Assembly (NCBI RefSeq): GCF_003696265.1
Contig: NZ_RFFH01000003.1
Coordinates: 186,001 to 250,000, forward strand
Direction of reading: 5' to 3'
Source of the DNA: Nocardia stercoris
GTDB taxonomy: Bacteria > Actinomycetota > Actinomycetes > Mycobacteriales > Mycobacteriaceae
DNA length: 64,000 nt
Shown one piece after another: positions 1 through 11,597 of the stretch (position 1 is the stretch's first letter; the number at the start of each line of letters is the position of its first letter). Under the pieces are notes generated by a model, which was not told the DNA's origin, ran no database searches, and saw only the letters and a program-made list of their open reading frames with translations. A program made the position numbers and the translations under genes.

Positions 1-645
1 CCGATCTGGAAGTCGCGCACCCGCGGTGTCGGCTACCTCGACGCGGCTGGCTGTGTCGCGCTGGGCATTACGGGTCCCGTCCTGCGCAGCACCGGGCTGC
101 CGCACGACCTGCGCAAGTCGCAGCCGTACTGCGGGTACGAGACCTACGAGTTCGAGGTCATGACCGATACCGGATGTGACTGCTACGGCAGGTATCTCGT
201 GCGCGTGAACGAGATGCGCGAATCGCTCAAGATCGTCGAACAGTGCCTGGACAAGCTGCGGCCCGGCCCGGTCATGGTGGACGACAAGAAGATCGCCTGG
301 CCGGCCGACCTAGCGCTGGGCCCCGACGGGCTCGGCAACTCGCCCCAGCACGTCGGCAAGATCATGGGTACCTCGATGGAGGCCCTGATCCACCATTTCA
401 AACTGGTCACCGAGGGCATGCGGGTCCCGGCCGGCCAGGTGTACTGCGCGGTGGAGTCGCCCCGCGGCGAGCTCGGCGTCCACATGGTCTCCGACGGCGG
501 CACCCGGCCCTTCCGGGTCCACTACCGCGATCCCTCGTTCACGAACCTGCAGGCCGTGGCCGCGATGTGTGAGGGCGGCATGGTCGCCGACGTCATCGCC
601 GCCGTCGCCAGCATCGACCCGGTGATGGGTGGTGTAGATCGATGA
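1..645 (+). CDS. nuoD: NADH-quinone oxidoreductase subunit D, C-terminal part
   Basis: This is the 3' end of the 49-kDa subunit of complex I; the frame is open from base 1, so the gene begins upstream of the window. NuoD lies in the peripheral arm and, with NuoB, forms the quinone-binding cavity next to cluster N2. The visible 214 residues begin in the conserved RGVGYLD region and carry [23 protein letters not shown] and the C-terminal DPSFTNLQ and GGMVADVIA segments expected of the family, ending in the usual VxGGVDR. The stop overlaps the nuoE start by 4 bases, which suggests translational coupling. It belongs to the operon running to nuoN. Confidence 0.97.
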   Translation, partial: PIWKSRTRGVGYLDAAGCVALGITGPVLRSTGLPHDLRKSQPYCGYETYEFEVMTDTGCDCYGRYLVRVNEMRESLKIVEQCLDKLRPGPVMVDDKKIAWPADLALGPDGLGNSPQHVGKIMGTSMEALIHHFKLVTEGMRVPAGQVYCAVESPRGELGVHMVSDGGTRPFRVHYRDPSFTNLQAVAAMCEGGMVADVIAAVASIDPVMGGVDR

Positions 646-1348
646 CGCAACTACTGCTCAAACTCTCCCCGCGGCCCGTGCCGTATCCGCCGGAGATCGC
701 GGACCGGCTGCGGGCGGACGCGGTCTCGATCATCGGCTGCTATCCGCATCCGCGGTCGGCGCTCCTGCCGCTGTTGCATCTCGTGCAGGCCGAAGAGGGC
801 TTCGTCTCCGGCGCGGGCATCGAGTTCTGTGCCGGCCTGCTGGATCTCACCGCCGCGGAGGTGACGGCGGTCGCGACCTTCTACTCGATGTACCGGCGCA
901 CGCCGACCGGTGAGTTCCATGTCGGGGTCTGCACCAACACGCTGTGCGCGGTGCTCGGCGGCGACGAGATCCTCGACCGGCTCGAACAGCATCTCGGTGT
1001 GCACCACGGGGAGACGACCGCCGACGGCATCATCACCCTCGAACACATCGAGTGCAACGCAGCCTGCGACTACGCCCCGGTGATCATGATCAACTGGGAG
1101 TTCTTCGACAACCAGACCCCCGAGACGGCACTCGGACTGGTCGAGGCGCTGCGCCGGGGCTACCAGGTCACCGGAAGCCGCAGTGGCGCACCGCTGTGCA
1201 GCTTCAAGGAGACCGCCCGCATCCTCGCCGGCTTCCCCGACCGGCGCCCCGGCGCCAACGACGGCACCCCCGGCCCAGCCACGCTGGCTGGTCTGCGTGC
1301 CGCCTCGGGGTTGCCCGAATCCAACGGTTCCGGCGAGACGAGCGCGCC

Positions 1349-1352
<4 letters not shown>
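642..1352 (+). CDS. nuoE: NADH-quinone oxidoreductase subunit E (24-kDa, 2Fe-2S)
   Basis: This is the thioredoxin-like [2Fe-2S] subunit of the NADH-oxidising module (cluster N1a). The 236-residue product carries the four ligands as C97-x4-C102 and C138-x3-C142. The conserved helical start with [16 protein letters not shown] and the VATFYSMY segment precede them. After about residue 175 there is an actinobacterial C-terminal tail rich in Gly, Ser and Pro with no recognised domain. The ATG at 642 overlaps the nuoD stop, and the gene's own stop overlaps the nuoF ATG, so the three are probably translated in sequence. Confidence 0.97.
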
Positions 1353-2685
<1,333 letters not shown>

Positions 2686-2689
<4 letters not shown>

Positions 2690-5130
2690 CCGCCACCGTA
2701 TCGACCGGCACCGGTAGCGGCACCACGCCCGCCGAGCTGGTCAGCGTCACCATCGACGGCACGACGATCAGCGTGCCGCCCGGCACCCTGGTGATCCGGG
2801 CCGCCGAACTGATCGGGGTGCAGATCCCCCGGTTCTGCGACCATCCGCTGCTCGACCCGGTCGGCGCCTGCAGGCAGTGCCTGGTCGACATCGAGGGCCA
2901 GCGCAAGCCGGTCGCCTCCTGCACCCAGACCGTCAGCGACGGCATGGTCGTGCACACCCAGCTCACCTCGCCGGCCGCGCACAAGGCGCAGGAGGGGGTG
3001 ATGGAACTGCTGCTGATCAACCATCCGCTCGACTGCCCGGTCTGCGACAAGGGCGGCGAATGCCCGCTGCAGAACCAGGCCATGTCGAACGGGCGGCCGG
3101 AATCGCGCTTCGAGGGGGTGAAAAGGACCTATCCCAAGCCGATTCCGCTGTCCGCGGCGGTGCTGCTGGACCGGGAACGTTGCGTGCTGTGCGCCCGCTG
3201 CACCCGCTTCTCGCAGCAGGTGGCCGGCGACCCGTTCATCGAACTCCTCGACCGTGGCGCCCTCCAGCAGGTGGGTATCGCCGCGGGCGAGCCGATGGAC
3301 TCCTACTTCTCCGGCAACACCGTGCAGATCTGCCCGGTCGGCGCGCTCACCGGCACCTCCTACCGGTTCCGGGCCCGGCCCTTCGACCTGGTGTCGAGCC
3401 CCGCGGTGTGCGAGCACTGCGCGTCGGGCTGCGCCCAGCGCACCGACCACCGGCGCGGAAAAGTGTTGCGCCGCATGGCCGGTGACGATCCCGAGGTCAA
3501 CGAGGAATGGAACTGCGACAAGGGCCGCTGGGCGTTCGGCTACGCCACCGAACCCGACCGGATCACCACGCCGCTGATCCGCGACGCGGGCGGCGAGCTG
3601 GTCCCGGCGTCGTGGCCGCAGGCGCTGGCCCGGGCCGCCGCCTGGCTACGGGCCGCGCAGGGCAACTGCGGTGTGCTGACCGGCGGCCGGGTCACCCTCG
3701 AGGACGCCTACGCCTACTCGAAGTTCGCCAGGATCGCCGTGAACACCAACGATATCGACTTCCGGGCCCGCGCCCACTCGGCCGAGGAAGCGCAGTTCCT
3801 GGCGGCCCGGGTCGCCGGCCAGGGCCGGATGCTCGACTACGCGGCGCTGACCACCGCACCGGTCGTGCTGCTGGTCGGATTCGAACCCGAGGACGAGTCG
3901 CCGATGGTGTATCTGCGGCTGCGCCGCGCGGCCCGCAAGCGCGGTGTCGCGGTGTATTCCGTTGCGCCGTACGCCAGCCGGGGCCTGGAACGGATGTCGG
4001 GCAAGCTGGTCGCCGCGACCCCGGGCACCGAACCGTATGTGCTCAGCGCGATCCACACCGAGAGCGCCGGCGACCTGGCCGAGATCGGCCGGCTGCTGCG
4101 GCAGCCGGGTGCGGTGATCCTGGCCGGGGAACGCCTCGCCGACGTGCCCGGAGCGCTCACCGCGGCCGTCCGGCTCGCCGATACCACCGGCGCCACGCTC
4201 GGCTGGGTGCCGCGCCGGGCCGGGGAACGCGGCGCGATCGAGGCCGGTGCGTTGCCGAACCTGCTCCCCGGTGGCCACCAGGTCACCGATCCGCAGGCGC
4301 GCCAAGACATTCGGTCGATCTGGAACTGTTCCGACCTGCCTGCCGGCACCGGTCGCGACACCGCCGCGATCCTCGCGTCCGCGCCGCTGCTGGGTGCCCT
4401 GCTGATCGGCGGGGTGGACCCGGCCGACCTGCCGGACTCGCGGGCCGCACTGGCCGCCATCGAGAGCGCGCCCTATCTGATCTGCCTGGAACAGCGCCAC
4501 ACCGCGATCACCGCGGCCGCCGACGTGGTCTTCCCGGTCGCCACCGCGATGGAGAAGGCGGGCACCTACCTCACCTGGGAGGGCCGCGAACGCCCCTTCG
4601 ACGCGGCCCTCGCCGACCCGACGGTCCGCCGCGCGGCCGCACCGCTGTCCGATCTGCGGGTGCTCGACGCTCTCGCTCGCGAGATGGGCCACCCGATCGG
4701 GTTGCCCGATATCGCCGCTGCCCGTAGCGAGCTCGCCACGATCGGGGTCCGGCGCGGCGCCGCGGCGAACCCGGCCACCGAGCCCGCACCGGCACCCCGC
4801 CCGGCCGAGGGCACCGCGGTGCTGGCCGGCTGGCGGCAGCTGCTCGACCTCGGCGTCATGCAGGACGGCGCGCCGGAACTCGCGGGCACCGCCCGACCGC
4901 CGCTGGTCCGGCTCGCCCCCGACACCGCGGCGGAAATCGGTGCGGCCGACGGTGATCCGGTCCGGGTCAGCACCGACCACGGTCACGTGACACTGCCACT
5001 GGCGATCACGCCGATGCCCGAGCGCGTGGTCTGGCTGCCGCTGAATTCCCCCGGTTCCGTGGTCTACAACCGGCTGGCCACCACCCCCGGGCACCTGGTG
5101 CGGATCCGACGGGAGGACGACGATGAATGA
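2686..5130 (+). CDS. nuoG: NADH-quinone oxidoreductase subunit G (75-kDa Fe-S subunit)
   Basis: This 814-residue subunit relays electrons between N3 and the connecting arm. The N-terminal ferredoxin domain has the [2Fe-2S] ligands ([14 protein letters not shown]). It is followed by the His-Cys4 segment [19 protein letters not shown] and a two-cluster segment with [11 protein letters not shown] and [10 protein letters not shown]. Beyond it, Cys-x2-Cys-x3-Cys-x27-Cys (EHCASGC to WNCDKGRW) matches ligands for the off-pathway cluster N7, which only some bacterial complexes keep. The rest is a molybdopterin-oxidoreductase-like domain without obvious cofactor function. The start overlaps the nuoF stop by 4 bases and the stop overlaps the next gene by 8. 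Confidence 0.96.
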
Positions 5131-6955
5131 ACTCGCCGCGAACACCGATCTCACGGCCTTCGGCCACGATCCGTGGTGGCTGGTGGTCGGCAAGTCGATC
5201 GCGATCTTCGTCTTCCTGCTGCTGATCCCGATGCTGGCGGTGTACGCCGAGCGAAAGATCGTGGCGTTCATGCAGATGCGGGTCGGGCCCAACCGGGTCG
5301 GACCGCGCGGCACCCTGCAGTCCATCGCCGACGGCGTGAAGATGCTGCTGAAGGAGGACATCGTCCCGGCGATCGTGGACCGGCCGATCTTCGTTCTGGC
5401 GCCGGTGATCTCGCTGATCCCGGCCGTGATGGCGTTCGCCGTGATCCCGTTCGGCCCGGAGGTGTCGATCTTCGGCACCCGAACCCCGTTGCAGCTCACC
5501 GACATGCCGGTCGGAGTGCTCTACATCCTGGCCATGGCCTCGATCGGGGTGTACGGCATCGTGCTGGCCGGCTGGTCGTCCGGCTCGACCTACCCGCTGC
5601 TGGGCGGGCTGCGCTCCACCGCGCAGGTCATCTCCTACGAGATCGCCATGGCCGCCTGCTTCGCCGCGGTGTTCCTGCTGGCCGGCACGATGTCCACCTC
5701 CGGCATCGTGGCACGCCAGTGGGGTACCTGGAACGTCTTCCTGCTGTTGCCGTCGTTCCTGATCTACGCGATCGCCATGGTCGGTGAGACCAACCGGGCA
5801 CCGTTCGACCTGCCCGAGGCCGAGGGCGAACTGGTCGGCGGTTTCCACACCGAGTACTCGTCACTGAAGTTCGCCATGTTCATGATGGCCGAATACATCA
5901 ACATGGGAACGGTATCGGCGCTGGCCACCACGCTGTTCTTCGGCGGCTGGCACGCGCCGTTCCCGCTGAACCTGTGGGACGGCGCGAATTCCGGCTGGTG
6001 GCCGGTGCTCTGGTTCACCGCCAAGGTGTGGGCGTTCCTGTTCGTGTTCATCTGGCTGCGCGGTACGCTGCCGCGGCTGCGCTACGACCAGTTCATGAAT
6101 CTGGGCTGGAAGCTGCTGATCCCGGTGTCGCTGCTGTGGGTGATGGTGGTCGCCACGCTGAAGATCCTGCAGGACAACGGGTATCACGTGCAGACCGCAG
6201 GGCTGGTGATCGGCGGCGCGGCGCTGTCGGGTGTGCTGATCGGGGTCTTCCTGCGCGCCGGGCACCGCGGCGACGACCGGGCCGCCGAATTCGAGCCGCC
6301 GGACGCGGATGCCGGATTCCCGGTCCCGCCGGTACCGCGACCGGAACCGGCCGCGAGCAGCCCCGGTCTGCTCGAGCCGCTCGCCGGCTTCGCGGTCACC
6401 GCGGCGACCATGTTCAAGAAGCCGAACACCGAGTTCTATCCCGAGGTGAAGACGCCGACCGCGGCCCGCTATCACGGCCGCCACCAGCTCAATCGGCATC
6501 CCGACGGGCTGGAGAAGTGCATCGGCTGCGAACTGTGCGCCTGGGCCTGTCCCGCCGACGCCATCTACGTCGAAGGCGCCGACAACACCGAGGAGCAGCG
6601 GTTCTCGCCGGGTGAACGCTACGGCCGCGTCTACCAGATCAACTACCTCCGCTGCATCGGCTGCGGCCTGTGCATCGAGGCCTGCCCCACTCGGGCACTC
6701 ACCATGACCAACGAGTACGAGCTGGCCGACGACAACCGCGCCGACCTGATCTTCGAGAAGGACCAGCTGCTGGCGCCGCTGCGCTCGGGCATGCTCGCCG
6801 CCCCGCACCCGATGTATCCCGGTGCCACCGAAGCGGATTACTACCTGGGCCGGGTTCCCGGCGCCCCGGGTACCGCGCAGGACACCGGCCTGCGGGCCAC
6901 CGACGAGGTCGCGCACATCACCACCGCCGGCCGGACCGAGGAGGGCGCGCGATGA
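5123..6955 (+). CDS. nuoHI: NuoH-NuoI fusion: membrane subunit H joined to ferredoxin subunit I
   Basis: A single 610-residue frame holds two complex I subunits that are normally separate. Residues 1 to about 380 are NuoH, the quinone-channel membrane subunit, with about eight hydrophobic segments and the conserved [20 protein letters not shown] and [19 protein letters not shown] motifs. A Pro/Ala-rich linker follows (about 385-415). From about 416 comes NuoI, including [12 protein letters not shown], then two [4Fe-4S] motifs, [12 protein letters not shown] from residue 466 and [12 protein letters not shown] from residue 511 (clusters N6a and N6b). No in-frame ATG, GTG or TTG lies between the linker and Met430, which is already inside the NuoI domain. 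The upstream GGGAGG ribosome site serves the ATG at 5123. The two parts meet at the membrane/peripheral-arm interface in known structures, so fusion is sterically plausible. Confidence 0.93.
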   Translation: MNELAANTDLTAFGHDPWWLVVGKSIAIFVFLLLIPMLAVYAERKIVAFMQMRVGPNRVGPRGTLQSIADGVKMLLKEDIVPAIVDRPIFVLAPVISLIPAVMAFAVIPFGPEVSIFGTRTPLQLTDMPVGVLYILAMASIGVYGIVLAGWSSGSTYPLLGGLRSTAQVISYEIAMAACFAAVFLLAGTMSTSGIVARQWGTWNVFLLLPSFLIYAIAMVGETNRAPFDLPEAEGELVGGFHTEYSSLKFAMFMMAEYINMGTVSALATTLFFGGWHAPFPLNLWDGANSGWWPVLWFTAKVWAFLFVFIWLRGTLPRLRYDQFMNLGWKLLIPVSLLWVMVVATLKILQDNGYHVQTAGLVIGGAALSGVLIGVFLRAGHRGDDRAAEFEPPDADAGFPVPPVPRPEPAASSPGLLEPLAGFAVTAATMFKKPNTEFYPEVKTPTAARYHGRHQLNRHPDGLEKCIGCELCAWACPADAIYVEGADNTEEQRFSPGERYGRVYQINYLRCIGCGLCIEACPTRALTMTNEYELADDNRADLIFEKDQLLAPLRSGMLAAPHPMYPGATEADYYLGRVPGAPGTAQDTGLRATDEVAHITTAGRTEEGAR

Positions 6956-7806
6956 TCACCCAGCACAGCACACTCGCGGAGGCGGCGGCCACGCACGCCT
7001 CCGGTGGCGAGGCGGCGGTCTTCTGGATTCTCGGACTGGTCGCCGTGGCCGGCGCGCTCGGGATGGTCTGCGCGCCGAAGGCCGTCTATTCGGCGATGTG
7101 CCTGGCCGCCACCATGATCTCGCTGTCGGTGTTCTACATAGCCCAGGACGCCCTGTTCCTGGGCATCGTGCAGATCGTCGTCTACACCGGCGCGGTCATG
7201 ATGCTGTTCCTGTTCGTGCTCATGCTGGTCGGCGTCGACTCGGCCGAATCGCTGAAGGAGACGCTGCCGGGCCAGCGCATCGCGGCCGTGGCGGCGGGCA
7301 TCGGATTCGGGCTGCTGCTGATCGCGGCGATCGCGCGCGGGGTGCACGACCACACGGTCGCGGTCACCGGGACACCCGGGTTCGGTTCCTACTCGATCAA
7401 CGAACTGGCCGACCTGATCTTCGTGCGCTACGTGTGGGCGTTCGAACTCACCGGGGCCCTGCTCATCACCGCGACCCTGGGCGCGATGGTGCTCGCGCAC
7501 CGCGAGCGGTTCGGTCCCCGCACAGATCAGCGCGAACTGTCGAAACGGCGCCTGCGCGACGGACATCGCGTCACCCCGCTGCCCACGCCCGGCGTCTACG
7601 CCCGGCACAACGCGGTCGACGTCCCCGCCCGGCTGCCGGACGGCTCGTTCGCCGAGGAATCGGTCAGCACCATCCTGCGGCACCGTCGCCGCCGCGCCCA
7701 CACCGAAGCCGCCGTGCTCGGGGTCGCGGTGGTCGACGACGCCGGCGTTCCCGAAGCCCCAGCAACCCCGGGCGGTTCCGCCGCCGGTGAGGAAGGTTCG
7801 CGGTGA
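6952..7806 (+). CDS. nuoJ: NADH-quinone oxidoreductase subunit J
   Basis: This is a membrane subunit of the proton-pumping arm (equivalent of ND6). The 284-residue product has about five transmembrane segments in the first 190 residues, including the conserved [19 protein letters not shown] helix that carries the pi-bulge in solved structures. A cytosolic C-terminal tail of roughly 95 polar, Pro/Arg-rich residues is typical of actinobacterial homologues. The ATG at 6952 overlaps the preceding stop (ATGA); longer upstream readings fall inside the NuoI region and are rejected. Its stop overlaps the nuoK GTG. Confidence 0.95.
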   Translation: MITQHSTLAEAAATHASGGEAAVFWILGLVAVAGALGMVCAPKAVYSAMCLAATMISLSVFYIAQDALFLGIVQIVVYTGAVMMLFLFVLMLVGVDSAESLKETLPGQRIAAVAAGIGFGLLLIAAIARGVHDHTVAVTGTPGFGSYSINELADLIFVRYVWAFELTGALLITATLGAMVLAHRERFGPRTDQRELSKRRLRDGHRVTPLPTPGVYARHNAVDVPARLPDGSFAEESVSTILRHRRRRAHTEAAVLGVAVVDDAGVPEAPATPGGSAAGEEGSR

Positions 7807-8102
7807 ATCCGGACAACTACCTGTATCTGTCCGCCCTGCTGTTCACCATCGGCGCGGCCGGGGTGCTGGTGCGGCGCAACGCCATCGTCGTGTTCATGTG
7901 TATCGAGCTCATGCTCAACGCGGTGAACCTGGCTTTCGTCACCTTCGCCCGCGAGCATCGCAATCTCGACGGGCAGGTGTACGCGTTCTTCACGATGGTG
8001 GTCGCGGCCGCGGAAGTGGTCGTGGGCCTGGCGATCATCATGACCATCTTCCGTGCCCGCCGCTCGACCTCGGTCGACGACGCCAGTCTGCTGCGGTACT
8101 GA
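7803..8102 (+). CDS. nuoK: NADH-quinone oxidoreductase subunit K
   Basis: This is a small three-helix antiporter-like membrane subunit (ND4L equivalent) of 99 residues, the usual length. The two conserved membrane glutamates expected for proton transfer are visible in [13 protein letters not shown] and in [12 protein letters not shown]. It starts at GTG 7803, overlapping the nuoJ stop in a GTGA junction, and is followed after one base by nuoL. Confidence 0.96.
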   Translation: MNPDNYLYLSALLFTIGAAGVLVRRNAIVVFMCIELMLNAVNLAFVTFAREHRNLDGQVYAFFTMVVAAAEVVVGLAIIMTIFRARRSTSVDDASLLRY

Positions 8103-8103
8103 C

Positions 8104-9984
8104 ATGGGTACCGCAGAGCTCTGGTTGCTGCCGGCCCTGCCGCTGGCCGGTGCCGTGCTGTTGTTGCTGTCGGGCCGGATCGCCGATCGCTGGGGACATT
8201 TCGCGGCCACCGCCGCCGCGCTGGGGTCCTTCGGCGTCGCGGCGTGGGCGTTCGTCGACATGCTCGGCCGGTCCGACGCCACGCGGCTCATCGCGCACAA
8301 CTTCTTCAGCTGGGTGCCGGCCGCCGGCTTCCAGGCCGACTTCACGCTGCAACTCGACCAGCTGTCGATGTGCTTCGCGCTGTTGATCACCGGGGTCGGC
8401 TCGCTGATCCACGTGTACTCGATCGGGTACATGAGCCACGACCCTGGTCGCCGCCGCTTCTTCGCCTATCTGAACCTGTTTTTGGCCGCCATGCTGGTGC
8501 TGGTCCTGGCCGGCAACTACCTGGTGCTGTACCTCGGCTGGGAGGGGGTCGGCCTGGCGTCCTACCTGCTGATCGGGTTCTGGTACCACAAGCCGAGCGC
8601 GGCGACCGCGGCCAAGAAGGCGTTCGTGGTCAACCGGGTCGGCGATATGGGTCTGGCGATCGCGCTCATGGTCATGTTCGCCACCTTCGGCTCGGTCGAC
8701 TTCGGGCACGTGTTCGCCGGTGCGGCGCACGCGAATTCGGGCACGCTGACCGCGATCGGGCTGTTGCTGTTGCTCGGTGCCTGCGGTAAGTCCGCGCAGG
8801 TGCCGCTGCAGTCCTGGCTCGGGGACGCGATGGAGGGCCCGACCCCGGTGTCGGCACTCATCCACGCGGCCACCATGGTCACCGCGGGCGTGTACCTGAT
8901 CGCCCGCTCGCACGCGATCTACGATCTGGCGCCCGCGGCCCGGGCCGGGGTGCTGATCGTCGGCGCCGTCACGCTGCTGTTCGGTGCGATCATCGGTTGC
9001 GCCAAGGACGACATCAAGAAGGCGCTGGCCGCCTCCACCATGAGCCAGATCGGCTACATGGTGCTGGCGGCGGGGCTCGGACCGGCCGGATACGCGGTGG
9101 CGATCATGCACCTGCTGACACACGGCTTCTTCAAGGCCGGACTGTTCCTCGGCGCCGGCTCGGTCATGCACGCCATGAACGACGAAACCGATATGCGCCG
9201 CTACGGCGGGCTACGGGTGCTCATGCCGATCACGTTCGCCACCTTCGGATTCGGCTACCTGGCGATCATCGGGGTCCCGCCGTTCGCGGGCTTCTTCTCC
9301 AAGGACAGGATCATCGAGGCCGCGTTCGCGCACGGCGGTGCATCCGGGATCACCCTGGGCTGTGCGGCGCTGCTCGGCGCCGGGATCACCGCGTTCTACA
9401 TGACCCGCGTGATGGTGCTGACCTTCTTCGGTGAGCGGCGCTGGGAACCCGACACCCACCCGCACGAAGCGCCCGCGGTGATGACCGGCCCGATGATCCT
9501 GCTGGCGCTCGGATCGGTGTTCTCCGGTGGACTGCTGGTCTACGGTTCCGCCCTGCGGAACTGGCTGCGGCCGGTGGTCGGGGAAGAGGCCGCCGAGGGC
9601 GGCCTGCCGGCCTGGGTGGTGACCGCGCTGGCCCTGGTCGTCGTGGCGATCGGGGTGGGAATCGCGGTGCGGCAGTACTGGGCTCGGGAGGTGCCGCGTA
9701 CCGCGCCGGCCGAGGTCTCGGCGCTGACCGTCGCGGCCCGCGCCGACCTGTACGGCGACGCGATCAACGAGGCGGTGTTCATGCGGACCGGTCAGGGCCT
9801 GACCCAGGGTCTCGGCCTGTTCGACGTCCGCGGTATCGACGGACTGGTCGACGCCACCGGCGCCCTGATCGGCGGGATCTCCAGCCGGGTGCGCCGCGTA
9901 CAGACCGGTTTCGTCCGCTCCTACGCCCTGTCCATGTTCGTCGGCGCGACCCTGGTGGTCGCCGCCCTGCTGGCGGTGAGGTAG
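8104..9984 (+). CDS. nuoL: NADH-quinone oxidoreductase subunit L (antiporter-like)
   Basis: This is the distal proton-pumping subunit (ND5 equivalent), 626 residues with about 16 hydrophobic segments. Conserved motifs include [22 protein letters not shown], the helix-5 glutamate in [14 protein letters not shown], the lysine helix around [31 protein letters not shown] (broken here by position, near residues 225-260) and the distal [16 protein letters not shown] region. The lateral helix and last transmembrane helix make up the C-terminal 130 residues. ATG 8104 follows the nuoK stop by one base. Confidence 0.96.
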   Translation: MGTAELWLLPALPLAGAVLLLLSGRIADRWGHFAATAAALGSFGVAAWAFVDMLGRSDATRLIAHNFFSWVPAAGFQADFTLQLDQLSMCFALLITGVGSLIHVYSIGYMSHDPGRRRFFAYLNLFLAAMLVLVLAGNYLVLYLGWEGVGLASYLLIGFWYHKPSAATAAKKAFVVNRVGDMGLAIALMVMFATFGSVDFGHVFAGAAHANSGTLTAIGLLLLLGACGKSAQVPLQSWLGDAMEGPTPVSALIHAATMVTAGVYLIARSHAIYDLAPAARAGVLIVGAVTLLFGAIIGCAKDDIKKALAASTMSQIGYMVLAAGLGPAGYAVAIMHLLTHGFFKAGLFLGAGSVMHAMNDETDMRRYGGLRVLMPITFATFGFGYLAIIGVPPFAGFFSKDRIIEAAFAHGGASGITLGCAALLGAGITAFYMTRVMVLTFFGERRWEPDTHPHEAPAVMTGPMILLALGSVFSGGLLVYGSALRNWLRPVVGEEAAEGGLPAWVVTALALVVVAIGVGIAVRQYWAREVPRTAPAEVSALTVAARADLYGDAINEAVFMRTGQGLTQGLGLFDVRGIDGLVDATGALIGGISSRVRRVQTGFVRSYALSMFVGATLVVAALLAVR

Positions 9985-9986
9985 TC

Positions 9987-11597
9987 GTGAACCAATTCCC
10001 TTGGCTGACCACACTGTGGGTGGTGCCGGTGGCGGGCGCCGCGGCGACCCTGGCGGTTCCGGCCGCGCGGCGCACCGCGGCCCGCTGGGTCGGGCTGGTG
10101 GCCGCGCTGGCCACCCTGGCCGTGGGTGTCGTTGCGGCCGTGCGGTTCTCACCCGGCGGCGATCGGTACCAGCTGGTCGAGAAGCACGAGTGGATCCGGT
10201 CGTTCGGTGCCGGCTACACCGTCGGCGTGGACGGGATCGCGCTGGTTCTGGTGTTGCTCACCGCGGCGCTGGTACCGCTGCTGCTGATCGCGGCCTGGAA
10301 CGACGACCGGGTGGCCGCCGACGGCCCCCGGGTGACCCACGTGTACATCGCGCTCACTCTCGTGGTCGAGGCGATGGTGCTGATCTCGTTCGTCGCGCTC
10401 GACATCCTGCTGTTCTACGTGTTCTTCGAGGTCATGCTGATCCCGATGTACTTCCTGATCGGCGGCTTCGGCCCGCGCGGGGAGGACGCCGAACCGCGCC
10501 GGCAGCGAGTGCGGGCGGCGGTGAAGTTCCTGCTGTACAACCTGTTCGGCGGCCTGATCATGCTGGCCGCGGTGATCGGCCTGTACGTGCTCACCGCCCG
10601 GCAGCACCTCGGCGGTGACGGCGGCACCTTCGACTTCCGGACCGTCGTGGCGGCCGCCGGATCCGGTCACCTGGGCGCCGGGCCGGTGGTGCTCAACGCC
10701 CTGTTCCTCGGCTTCATGTTCGCGTTCGCGGTGAAGGCGCCGCTGTGGCCGCTGCACACCTGGCTGCCCGACGCGGCCGTCGCGGCCGGCCCGCCCAGCG
10801 CGGTGCTCATGATGGCGATCGTGGACAAGGTCGGCACCTTCGGCATGCTCCGCTACTGCCTGCTGCTGTTCCCCGGCTCCACCCACACCTACGCGCCGCT
10901 GATCAGCGTGCTCGCGGTCGCCGGAATCCTGTACGGGGCCCTGCTGGCCATCGGACAGACCGATGTGATCCGGCTGATCGCCTACACCTCGATCTCGCAC
11001 TTCGGGTTCATCATCCTGGGTATCTTCGCGCTCACCACCCAGGGCGGCTCGGGTGCGGCGCTGTACATGGTGAACCACGGAATATCCACGGCCGCACTGC
11101 TTTTGGTCGCTGGATTCCTCGTCTCGCGGCGCGGCACACGAGTGATCGCCGAGTTCGGCGGGGTGCAGAAGGTGGCGCCGGTGCTGGCGGGCACCTTCCT
11201 GATCGCCGGGCTCGCCACGCTCTCGCTGCCCGGGCTGGCGCCGTTCGTCAGCGAACTCCTGGTTCTGATCGGCACTTTCACCCGCTACCCGGTGGCGGCG
11301 GTCTTCGCGACCGGCGCCCTGGTGCTGGCGGCGCTCTACATCCTGTGGATGTACCAGCGCATGATGACCGGCCCGGTGCGGCCCGGCAACGAGCGGATCC
11401 GCGACCTGCTGCCCCGCGAACTGGTGGTGCTGGTGCCGCTGGTCCTGGCGCTGCTGGTGCTCGGCGTCTACCCGAAACCCGTGCTGGACCGGATCAACCC
11501 GGCGGTGAGCGGCACTCTGACCAGCATCGGCGTCCACGATCCGGCACCCACGGTGCCGCAGCCCGAGGCCGCCACGACCGGAGGTACGCACAAGTGA
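9987..11597 (+). CDS. nuoM: NADH-quinone oxidoreductase subunit M (antiporter-like)
   Basis: This is the central antiporter-like proton-pumping subunit (ND4 equivalent), 536 residues with about 14 membrane segments. The conserved glutamate helix FYVFFEVMLIPMYFLIG, the KAPLWPLHTWLPDAAVAAGPPSAV lysine region (near residues 250-272) and the IAYTSISHFGFIILG segment are all present. It starts with GTG at 9987, two bases after the nuoL stop. Its stop overlaps the nuoN GTG (GTGA). Confidence 0.96.
   Translation: MNQFPWLTTLWVVPVAGAAATLAVPAARRTAARWVGLVAALATLAVGVVAAVRFSPGGDRYQLVEKHEWIRSFGAGYTVGVDGIALVLVLLTAALVPLLLIAAWNDDRVAADGPRVTHVYIALTLVVEAMVLISFVALDILLFYVFFEVMLIPMYFLIGGFGPRGEDAEPRRQRVRAAVKFLLYNLFGGLIMLAAVIGLYVLTARQHLGGDGGTFDFRTVVAAAGSGHLGAGPVVLNALFLGFMFAFAVKAPLWPLHTWLPDAAVAAGPPSAVLMMAIVDKVGTFGMLRYCLLLFPGSTHTYAPLISVLAVAGILYGALLAIGQTDVIRLIAYTSISHFGFIILGIFALTTQGGSGAALYMVNHGISTAALLLVAGFLVSRRGTRVIAEFGGVQKVAPVLAGTFLIAGLATLSLPGLAPFVSELLVLIGTFTRYPVAAVFATGALVLAALYILWMYQRMMTGPVRPGNERIRDLLPRELVVLVPLVLALLVLGVYPKPVLDRINPAVSGTLTSIGVHDPAPTVPQPEAATTGGTHK

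Noticed and set aside
6300..6420. Possibility that the NuoHI fusion is an assembly frameshift
   Set aside because: The linker has normal codon use and domain register on both sides, so I keep it as a fusion, but reads should be checked.
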